Of a stretch of DNA of 64,000 bases, positions 35,056-43,396 are shown piece by piece (position 1 is the stretch's first letter; every line of letters starts with the position of its first letter). A program made the translations under genes and the position numbers. The notes under the pieces are model-generated. The model worked only from the letters and a program-made list of their open reading frames with translations. It searched no databases and had not been told where the DNA came from. This DNA comes from Auriscalpium vulgare (Eukaryota; Basidiomycota; Agaricomycetes; Russulales; Auriscalpiaceae). The stretch covers positions 62,001-126,000 of the forward strand of contig JAHBBC010000032.1 in the NCBI GenBank assembly GCA_019915015.1, written 5' to 3'.

Positions 35056-36388
35056 TGATACGCCTGGTTCTGCGGTGTGCGGAGATCTCACTTCAATTTT
35101 CGAACTTTCGTCAAGTCGAGAGTTTCGCTTCAGAGTCACCTGACTTCGGAATTTGGCCAGCAGTTTCAGAGGTTTCAACCCAGTCACTTCGGAACTTTCC
35201 GAAGTTGCGTGACTTCGGATTCCGAACTCGCACCGGTCTCGGCCCGCTAGCACAGCCTCCACGGATCTTTCCGAAGCGCCCGCACGTGATTCGGTCCAGA
35301 CTTCACAAGCCCATCATCATCAGACAGGCCCCAAACGTGATCCAGAGTCGAAACACTCACAGATTGTTGGGCTATGCCGCATCTAGGCCATATCCACTCC
35401 AGAACATTGCCCCCTTGTTCCCAGTATTGTCCCCTCCATTCCGACCCTACCTCGAGCCCTCCAGATGTGGTTCGCTGTGTTTCTAGCTGCGTCGAACCGC
35501 TATGCAACGCAATACTTCGGAACTTCGGACGATAGCCGCAGCGACTTCGGAACGCGTTCCGAAGTTAGGCGCACATTCCCACTGTGGAGTCCCTTATGTT
35601 TCATTGTCTTAGGTTTCATGACTACTCTTCTCAGGCTTCCTAGCAATGGCGTTCGACTTACCGTTTGCTTGCGACTTACTCATTTCTTGTGATCTTGACC
35701 CACTTGCTTCGTGTTTCGTTCTACTTATGCTCTTGTTTGTTCGCACGGTTGTATATTACTTCGGACTCACTCGTAGTATATATAGGACTTGTCAGTACAA
35801 TATTCTGCATCATATCATATGCCCCCTTCTTCCCCCTCATAGTGAGACTCACGCTAGAGACTCTCCTCGACCTCTCGCATTGTCAAAGCGTTTCTGACTT
35901 TGCACCTTTCGACTTCGACTTCGACTTCGCCTTCGCCGCACGCCGCACGTATAGTATTTGACTTCGACTTCGGATCTCGACTCCGACTTCGACTTCGCCT
36001 TTGACGCACGTATCGTATTCGCCTTTCGTACCCTCCTTTGTCATTCAACTTCGACTTCGACTCCATCCTCGACCCAATCACTTCGGCACTTCGACTCCAT
36101 CACCTCGGCACTTCGGAACCACGGCATTCAACTTCGACTTTGCCTATGTTGCATGACCACTCGACGCCCCGCAGATCGTAACATCCTCACACATCCTCGT
36201 CCTTCCTAGTTTGGATCACTCCCGAACTCACTGCTATCACGCTACGACCACCCCATTCCCACTTCGGAGACGCTCCCGGAAACTTCGGGACCACTGACGA
36301 CTCGCCCCTCACACAACGGTACCGTGCACTGCGCTCTAGGGATAGGTATACAAGACATTACCGCCCTACTACCGGCTGGTACCCATCA
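35056..36388 (+). repeat. 5' LTR (1,333 bp)
   Basis: Starts TGATACGCC and ends ACCCATCA. I found three differences from the 3' LTR by eye (offsets 997, 1121 and 1230). The LTR is packed with acttcgga and cttcgac motifs and contains a 22-bp palindrome at 35544-35565. Confidence 0.92.
35544..35565. repeat. 22-bp perfect palindrome in the LTR
   Basis: The sequence acttcggaacg is followed immediately by its reverse complement cgttccgaagt. The same palindrome recurs in the other two LTR copies. It could form a hairpin or bind a dimeric factor. Confidence 0.85.
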
Positions 36389-36392
36389 TTAT

Positions 36393-36410
36393 TGGAGCCC
36401 ACCGCGAGGG
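36393..36410 (+). other. candidate primer-binding site
   Basis: TGGAGCCCACCGCGAGGG begins 4 bp after the 5' LTR. PBS sequences start TGG because they pair with the CCA end of a tRNA. I could not assign the tRNA from memory, so this is positional evidence only. Confidence 0.45.
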
Positions 36411-36606
36411 GACCAAGTCAGTATTCCTCCGAAGCCCTCGGACGTGTCCACTCCCTTTGATATAGGTGTCGCATCTCCAATTAACTTCGGATTTCGAGCG
36501 CTCGATCGCAACAACCATCCGAACCTAGGCCCGATACTTCGCCTCCGCACGCATCATCCCTTCCACATCCCATTCACTTCGCCTCCTTTGCATCCCTTGT
36601 CTATTG

Positions 36607-38784
36607 ATGGCCTCGTATATGCCCCCTCGCCGCGCACGAACTGCACCGATGTTCGATCCCAAACAGCCCCGTAGGTTCTTCTCTGACCTTGAGAAGCTCA
36701 CCACGTCTGCGAACATCACCAGTGATCGCGCCAAGAAAGATTGGGCACAGAAGTACGTTGAACTTGACGAAGCTGATTTGTTTGACGCGATGGAAGTATT
36801 CTACGGTCCTGGTACCTATGACGACTTCAAGGAAGCAGTCGCGAACCTCTACCCAGGAGCCGAAGAAGACATCCGAAACTTCCGAACCATTGATCCAATT
36901 ATGTTCGACATCGCCCCAGCCGGAGGACCTCCAACTTCGCTCGTTTCCGAACAAATTGAGGCTATTGACACAGAGTTGGCCTGGCTGCGCGAGCAACAGG
37001 CTCTCGAACAAGAGTATGATGGCATTGCAGCAATGCACAAGCCATCCGAAGTATTCGACACCGTTCCGAACCTCTGCTATGTCACCCCCGTTCCTGTGCC
37101 GCTCACATCTTCTCATCGTCGCGAACCAGAAGACTGCAACATGACTTGGGTCACCGTTTGCTTCGACGCTTCGGATCCAGCGTTCGCAAGCGAGGCACAA
37201 GACCCCGCTGCCACGTCCTTGCCTTTGGAGCACTTCGCAAGCGCCCCGGAGCTTCGCTTCGCACCCATTGCACTGCGTACAACCATTGAACAAGTCCCGA
37301 ACCAAGACGCAGAGATACGCAGCGACGCGAACGACACCATCCCACTCACTCCACACCTCGGAACATTTCCGAGCTACCAAGGAGACGACGCACTACTCGT
37401 ACAGGACATCCGAACTACCATCCCCAACTTCGACACACTTCGCCCCATTCCCAGTGACAGCTACAGCCGCATTCCAATCGAACACTCGCAGTTCAACGTC
37501 TCGACGTTCATCATGCCCCGCATCATCGACAAGCACCTCTCCAACCTCTTCCGAACTTACCAACGCATGTTCGACACTGGAGGCATGTTCTCTGGTACGA
37601 AGTCGATCCTCGTCTCACACGAACTCATCATCCTTCGTCACATCCTCTCGACTGGCGCACACGACTTGCCTCTGTGGAACTTCGGATCACTTCGCAACTT
37701 CGACTTCGTCTCTCCAGCAATTGGCCACACTTCGACTTCACGTGGCATTGCGGGCAGCAATACCATCGTTCATAGCAACCCAGCGAAGCCGATGAAACAC
37801 TGCTACAATTGTTTCGGACCCAGTTCGCTTGGTTTTCGAGCACGCAGCTTGACTCTGCCAACCTTCGAGTTAGGAAACTTCGGATTCTTTCGTGGACTTC
37901 GGACGCCTCACATCCTTAGGAATCACATCACAGACATCGACCTTTCCTCCGACCACAGCATCTCGCACACCACAGCCGTCGCATCGACAGAGGAGTTACA
38001 ACTTCGTCGCATCAACTTCGGAGTATTCCTAGGCTTCACGTCCCTCTTCCTCGCGTTCGATCGTCGATTCCCACGGTACTTCGGAAGTACCGCGCCTCCG
38101 CTCGACCTCTCAAACCAACATCCTGTCTCAACGCATTCCTCCGACACTTCGCGTTTTGCACATGGACGCATCACCATGACTCGCATCTTCCTCTTCCACC
38201 ACGACGCACCCATCATCCTTTGCGACTTCGCCAAACTACTTCGGATCTTTGCCACATCACTTCGGAAACTCCATATGGCGCACCTCGGAATCCTCGCGCA
38301 CGTCGCGTATTGGGCTCTGACCGTGGACGGTCAGTATCAAAGTATGGAGGAGGTGATACGCCTGGTTCTGCGGTGTGCGGAGATCTCACTTCAATTTTCG
38401 AACTTTCGTCAAGTCGAGAGTTTCGCTTCAGAGTCACCTGACTTCGGAATTTGGCCAGCAGTTTCAGAGGTTTCAACCCAGTCACTTCGGAACTTTCCGA
38501 AGTTGCGTGACTTCGGATTCCGAACTCGCACCGGTCTCGGCCCGCTAGCACAGCCTCCACGGATCTTTCCGAAGCGCCCGCACGTGATTCGGTCCAGACT
38601 TCACAAGCCCATCATCATCAGACAGGCCCCAAACGTGATCCAGAGTCGAAACACTCACAGATTGTTGGGCTATGCCGCATCTAGGCCATATCCACTCCAG
38701 AACATTGCCCCCTTGTTCCCAGTATTGTCCCCTCCATTCCGACCCTACCTCGAGCCCTCCAGATGTGGTTCGCTGTGTTTCTAG
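36607..38784 (+). CDS. gag-like protein of the LTR retrotransposon, reading into the 3' LTR
   Basis: One intronless frame of 725 residues. The N-terminal part (MPPRRARTAPMFDPKQPRRF, FSDLEKL, then the FKEAVANLYPGAEED region) matches the layout I know from gag polyproteins of basidiomycete gypsy-like elements. The remainder has no recognisable enzyme domain. A short HCYNCFGP is only a vestige of a zinc knuckle. From 38354 on the frame runs through the 3' LTR for about 143 codons, so its C-terminus is LTR-encoded. Codons are heavily biased to Phe-Gly, Phe-Asp and Phe-Ala pairs because the DNA is saturated with cttcg motifs. Confidence 0.7.
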   Translation: MASYMPPRRARTAPMFDPKQPRRFFSDLEKLTTSANITSDRAKKDWAQKYVELDEADLFDAMEVFYGPGTYDDFKEAVANLYPGAEEDIRNFRTIDPIMFDIAPAGGPPTSLVSEQIEAIDTELAWLREQQALEQEYDGIAAMHKPSEVFDTVPNLCYVTPVPVPLTSSHRREPEDCNMTWVTVCFDASDPAFASEAQDPAATSLPLEHFASAPELRFAPIALRTTIEQVPNQDAEIRSDANDTIPLTPHLGTFPSYQGDDALLVQDIRTTIPNFDTLRPIPSDSYSRIPIEHSQFNVSTFIMPRIIDKHLSNLFRTYQRMFDTGGMFSGTKSILVSHELIILRHILSTGAHDLPLWNFGSLRNFDFVSPAIGHTSTSRGIAGSNTIVHSNPAKPMKHCYNCFGPSSLGFRARSLTLPTFELGNFGFFRGLRTPHILRNHITDIDLSSDHSISHTTAVASTEELQLRRINFGVFLGFTSLFLAFDRRFPRYFGSTAPPLDLSNQHPVSTHSSDTSRFAHGRITMTRIFLFHHDAPIILCDFAKLLRIFATSLRKLHMAHLGILAHVAYWALTVDGQYQSMEEVIRLVLRCAEISLQFSNFRQVESFASESPDFGIWPAVSEVSTQSLRNFPKLRDFGFRTRTGLGPLAQPPRIFPKRPHVIRSRLHKPIIIRQAPNVIQSRNTHRLLGYAASRPYPLQNIAPLFPVLSPPFRPYLEPSRCGSLCF
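38344..38353 (+). other. polypurine tract candidate
   Basis: atggaggagg lies immediately before the 3' LTR, where plus-strand DNA synthesis of LTR retrotransposons is primed. It is purine-rich apart from one T. Confidence 0.6.
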
Positions 38785-39686
38785 CTGCGTCGAACCGCTA
38801 TGCAACGCAATACTTCGGAACTTCGGACGATAGCCGCAGCGACTTCGGAACGCGTTCCGAAGTTAGGCGCACATTCCCACTGTGGAGTCCCTTATGTTTC
38901 ATTGTCTTAGGTTTCATGACTACTCTTCTCAGGCTTCCTAGCAATGGCGTTCGACTTACCGTTTGCTTGCGACTTACTCATTTCTTGTGATCTTGACCCA
39001 CTTGCTTCGTGTTTCGTTCTACTTATGCTCTTGTTTGTTCGCACGGTTGTATATTACTTCGGACTCACTCGTAGTATATATAGGACTTGTCAGTACAATA
39101 TTCTGCATCATATCATATGCCCCCTTCTTCCCCCTCATAGTGAGACTCACGCTAGAGACTCTCCTCGACCTCTCGCATTGTCAAAGCGTTTCTGACTTTG
39201 CACCTTTCGACTTCGACTTCGACTTCGCCTTCGCCGCACGCCGCACGTATAGTATTTGACTTCGACTTCGGATCTCGACTCCGACTTCGACTTCGCCTTT
39301 GACGCACGTATCGTATTCGCCTTTCGTACCCTCCTTTGTCATTCAACTTCAACTTCGACTCCATCCTCGACCCAATCACTTCGGCACTTCGACTCCATCA
39401 CCTCGGCACTTCGGAACCACGGCATTCAACTTCGACTTTGCCTATGTTGCATGACCACTCGACGCCCCGCAGATTGTAACATCCTCACACATCCTCGTCC
39501 TTCCTAGTTTGGATCACTCCCGAACTCACTGCTATCACGCTACGACCACCCCATTCCCACTTCGGAGACGCTCCCGGAAACTTTGGGACCACTGACGACT
39601 CGCCCCTCACACAACGGTACCGTGCACTGCGCTCTAGGGATAGGTATACAAGACATTACCGCCCTACTACCGGCTGGTACCCATCA
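38354..39686 (+). repeat. 3' LTR (1,333 bp)
   Basis: Same length as the 5' LTR. The three differences noticed are at 39351 (A for G), 39475 (T for C) and 39584 (T for C). In each case the 5' LTR has CpG and the 3' LTR has the deamination product. Confidence 0.92.
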
Positions 39687-40517
39687 GCGTGCTGTTGCGC
39701 GTGCCGGGACGCGCAATGCACGACAAGGCGGGCAAAGGGCGCGTGGGCTTCCGGCGCGGGCGGTACGTCACATCTCCCTCGACGTGGTCCTTCCTCTCGC
39801 GAGAAAGAATACTTACCTCCGCGAGCGAGCTTGGAGCTCGCTCGCGGGTGGCGAGCAACAAAACAAGTACATATCAAGAAATAGAATCACACTGACACGA
39901 ATACATGGCTCATCAGTGCCCCCTCCCCGTTGGCCGCGACGCGACTTTTCAACCAAACCTCCTCCAAGAAACTTTTCCTCCAAGTACACCTCCCCGTCTT
40001 CCACCTAGCCCCTCGCCCCGCGCTCAAATATCCACCAGTCCCATGCTGTCGGCCTCACCGCGGCCCAATGCCGTGGACTGTGCACAGAATATGGCGGCGA
40101 AGAAGCGACGCACTCTGGTGCACACGGAGCGACGCGCGAAACGACGCGAACGCGGTGCTGTCCCGCCGTACGCGCCGTCGCGGCCGCTGCGCCCTATCCC
40201 TCCCTCGTAGTGGAAGCCTTGCCCGGAGACGATTGGGTATGCGGTCTGCAGGGGCAGAGGCATGTAGTAGAGCGGGGGGAGGTTGCCGTGGGCTGGTACA
40301 ACGACAAGGAGGGCCACCGCAGGGTAGAGGAATAGTGGTTGGTTGTAGTTGATGTTATCCTGAATCCACTGATTGTTGTAGTGGTTCGACATTGCCTTGA
40401 TGCGAGGGCGTCAGCATTTGTGAGGTTGAAATGCTACAAAAGACTGACACGGTGTTTGGATGATGAAAGCGTGAAGGTCGAGTTCGCCGCGACCGCGAGC
40501 ACTTAGTCGCGTCGCGC
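39687..40517. other. unique sequence between the 3' LTR and the inverted solo LTR
   Basis: No recognised gene. A minus-strand frame at 40024-40392 (MSNHYNNQWIQDNINYNQPL..., Tyr/Pro-rich) may be part of a small unknown gene cut by the LTR at 40518. On the minus strand a gtaagt donor-like site lies just after the hairpin at 39819-39847, so fragments of an old spliced gene may survive here. Confidence 0.4.
39819..39847. repeat. 13-bp perfect inverted repeat with 3-nt loop
   Basis: Arm ccgcgagcgagct (39819-39831), loop tgg, arm agctcgctcgcgg (39835-39847). This would be a very stable GC-rich hairpin. I know no role for it; it is noted as structure. Confidence 0.85.
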
Positions 40518-41894
40518 TGATGGGTACCAGCCGGTAGTAGGGTGGTAATGTCTTGTATACCTATCCCTAGAGCACAGTGCACGGTACCGTTGTGTGAGGG
40601 GCGAGTCGTCAGTGGTCCCGAAGTCTCCGGGAGCGTCTCCGAAGTGGGAATGGGGTGGTCGTAGCATGATAGCAGTGAGTTCGGGAGTGATCCAAACTAG
40701 GAAGGACGAGGAAGTGTGGGGATGTTACGATCTGCGGGGTGTCGAGTGGTCGTGCAACGTAGGCAAAGTCGAAGTTGAATGCCGTGGTTCCGAAGTGCCG
40801 AGGTGATGGAGTCGAAGTGCCGAAGTGATGGAGCCGAAGTGCCGAAGTGATGGAGCCGAAGTGCCGAAGTGATTGGGTCGAGGATGGAGTCGAAGTCGAA
40901 GTTGAATGACAAAGGAGGGTACGAAAGGCGAATACGATACGTGCGTCAAAGGCGAAGTCGAAGTCGGAGTCGAGATCCGAAGTCGAAGTCAAATACTATA
41001 CGTGCGGCGTGCGGCGAAGGCGAAGTCGAAGTCGAAGTCGAAAGGTGCAAAGTCAGAAACGCTTTGACAATGCGAGAGGTCGAGGAGAGTCTCTAGCGTG
41101 AGTCTCACTATGAGGGGGAAGAAGGGGGCATATGATATGATGCAGAATATTGTACTGACAAGTCCTATATATACTACGAGTGAGTCCGAAGTAATATACA
41201 ACCGTGCGAACAAACAAGAGCATAAGTAGAACGAAACACGAAGCAAGTGGGTCAAGATCACAAGAAATGAGTAAGTCGCAAGCAAACGGTAAGTCGAACG
41301 CCATTGCTAGGAAGCCTGAGAAGAGTAGTCATGAAACCTAAGACAATGAAACATAAGGGACTCCACAGTGGGAATGTGCGCCTAACTTCGGAACGCGTTC
41401 CGAAGTCGCTGCGGCTATCGTCCGAAGTTCCGAAGTATTGCGTTGCATAGCGGTTCGACGCAGCTAGAAACACAGCGAACCACATTTGGAGGGCTCGAGG
41501 TAGGGTCGGAATGGAGGGGACAATACTGGGAACAAGGGGGCAATGTTCTGGAGTGGATATGGCCTAGATGCGGCATAGCCCAACAATCTGTGAGTGTTTC
41601 GACTCTGGATCACGTTTGGGGCCTGTCTGATGATGATGGGCTTGTGAAGTCTGGACCGAATCACGTGCGGGCGCTTCGGAAAGATCCGTGGAGGCTGTGC
41701 TAGCGGGCCGAGACCGGTGCGAGTTCGGAATCCGAAGTCACGCAACTTCGGAAAGTTCCGAAGTGACTGGGTTGAAACCTCTGAAACTGCTGGCCAAATT
41801 CCGAAGTCAGGTGACTCTGAAGCGAAACTCTCGACTTGACGAAAGTTCGAAAATTGAAGTGAGATCTCCGCACACCGCAGAACCAGGCGTATCA
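40518..41894 (-). mobile_element. solo LTR of the same family, inverted orientation (1,377 bp)
   Basis: On the minus strand this is the same LTR, with the same TGATACG start (at 41894) and CCCATCA end (at 40518). It is 44 bp longer, which equals two extra copies of a 22-bp unit (gatggagccgaagtgccgaagt) near 40806-40872. No internal region is attached, so it arose by LTR-LTR recombination or is one end of a rearranged element. It keeps some CpGs where the other two LTRs have TpG. Confidence 0.9.
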
Positions 41895-41929
41895 ACGCGC
41901 ACCGCGCTCGCGCTGCCGGGACAGCGCAC

Positions 41930-42480
41930 GCCCTTCCTCCATGAGGTCCGCGGCTGGCGCGCGTCCGTAGCTGACTCCGCCGCCCAGGCGTGGTCATCAA
42001 GTGCGGCAACTCCTCAATGTGCCCGTCGATCCGCGTGGCGTGCTCAAGCTCATCCGCACGATCGAGCGCGAGACCAAGGTCAGCGAGGAGGCGCGCACTG
42101 GCGCGGGATCCGCAGTTTGGGCGGCGCCGTGCAGCGCACGAGCGACGAGGACTCGCCGAGCGGGACAGGCAGCAGCGGGAGCGGGACGACCAGCGCGCTC
42201 GACGACGTTGTCATGAAGCACGCGCTCGGCGAGCACCCGTGCTGCTCCACTGCTCGGCAGGCATGGGCCAGGCGCGTTCGTCGCGGTCGACGCGGTGCTC
42301 GACGGCGTGCGCCGCAAGGGCCTGCTCGAGACGAAGGCCGCAGTGGCCACGGGCAATGCTGGTTCGCAGGAAGCGACAGCGGCGCGAGCGCCAGCGGGGT
42401 CGGAGCGGGAACGACGCGAGGGGGAGCGGGACCAGCAAGTACTGAGGCTGCAACGCACCTTGTCCTCTCACACCCGGACG
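41930..42480 (+). pseudogene. protein tyrosine phosphatase remnant, frameshifted
   Basis: Pieces of a classical PTP domain lie in different frames: NVPVDPRGVLKLIRTIERE (about 42015-42075), then PVLLHCSAGMGQ around 42236-42270, where HCSAG is the start of the HCX5R active-site loop. VAVDAVLDGVRRKGLLE follows in a third frame. Compared with the family pattern HCSAGxGRTGxF, bases are missing after HCSAGMG, which removes the catalytic Arg and shifts the frame. The N-terminal half is absent, and the solo LTR ends about 40 bp upstream. It is not functional. Confidence 0.6.
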
Positions 42481-43396
42481 CCGCCATGGCGCCTCGCGGG
42501 CATGTACGCGACCGCGCCCTTCACGCTCACAAACTCGCGGACGCCGTGCACAGAGTTGGGCGCATGCCCCGGGAGAACGAGCACCCCAAACGGGAATGCC
42601 TCGCCGACAAGCTTGAGTGCGGCGCTCGTGTTCACAGCGAACACAACGAGGTGAAGACCGCCGCGCGGGCGGTGTCCACCAGCAACACCGAGAGCTTCGG
42701 GAGAGCGACGGATGCTGCGCCCCTCGACAAGATTCCATCCAGCGGACGCAGCAGCCATGCTAGACCCAAAGCCGCAGAGAACCGCAGAGACCATGGCCAC
42801 GAGCTCCTGCATCGATAGTGGGGCATGGGGTTGCGTCTTGAGAACCCGCGCCGAGGCGGACCAGACCAGCGCGGCTGTGGGAGGTTCTGGTCGCTGTACA
42901 AGGTTGAATGCGCGCAAAGTATATCGTCTTGAACGTCCATGTGCGCAGCGCGGCAGCAAGCCGTCTTCCTATGTAAGCCCGGTAGCCACCTCTCCAGATC
43001 ACGGACTCACCGAAGTGTAGCGGGCGATGTTATGTGCGGACTGCCAGATGGTATGCCAGCAGTTCTGTTGAGTTTCGAACACGATTACTTAAGCATACCG
43101 CTGGGCAGTTCTCACGCTGCGGGCTTTGCGCAGAATTCATAGAAACAGATCGCAGGTATGGACAGCGTATAAAATAGCTAATTACTGCCATCGCAATGTC
43201 TTTTGACGAAACTCGACACCCTAACCCTTCCCGCTTCCTACTTCGGCTCGAGTGGATAAAATGATCATATGACAGAATCGGAGAGCGGCGAGAAAATCGT
43301 GCATGCGTGCCTGACCATGGAGGAAGAGAGGAAGAACTGCTGTCTCGGCGGTAGCGGTTGGGTGGCTGGGGGGAGGAGGGGGGGTGGGGGAGCCAC
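42481..43396. other. region between PTP remnant and FunK1 gene
   Basis: Overlapping long frames at 42468-42959 on both strands reflect high GC and match no family I know; they are possibly more of the decayed PTP locus. The last 30 bp before the FunK1 stop codon are an extreme G run on the plus strand. Confidence 0.4.
43367..43391 (+). other. G-run cluster, G-quadruplex candidate
   Basis: ctggggggaggagggggggtgggggag contains at least four G tracts within 25 bp. It lies directly past the FunK1 stop, so it is in the 3' flank of that gene (C-rich in the mRNA sense). Confidence 0.6.

Larger units (their letters stand above)
35056..39686 (+). mobile_element. LTR retrotransposon, gag-like and pol-less (non-autonomous), full length with two LTRs
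   Basis: Two direct 1,333-bp repeats (35056-36388 and 38354-39686) begin TGATACG and end CCCATCA, with the 4-bp TGAT/ATCA inverted ends expected of LTRs. Between them lie 1,965 bp with one long reading frame, a possible primer-binding site just after the 5' LTR and a purine tract just before the 3' LTR. The frame's N-terminus resembles basidiomycete Ty3/gypsy gag proteins. No protease, reverse transcriptase, RNase H or integrase motif is present, so mobility would need enzymes from a relative. I could not find a matching target-site duplication (ctcgc before, gcgtg after). Confidence 0.88.

Noticed and set aside
35646..36209. Several small frames inside each LTR copy
   Set aside because: Repeated identically because the LTRs are repeated; low-complexity translations of cttcg motifs with no support as genes.
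35051..39691. Target-site duplication around the LTR element
   Set aside because: Flanking pentamers ctcgc and gcgtg do not match; a partial gcgt match to the flank of the inverted LTR is too short in GC-rich sequence.
39819..39847. Hairpin as a bacterial-type terminator
   Set aside because: No T run and a fungal genome; kept only as an inverted repeat.
42468..42959. Overlapping frames on both strands after the PTP remnant
   Set aside because: No family resemblance; explained by high GC and scarce stop codons.
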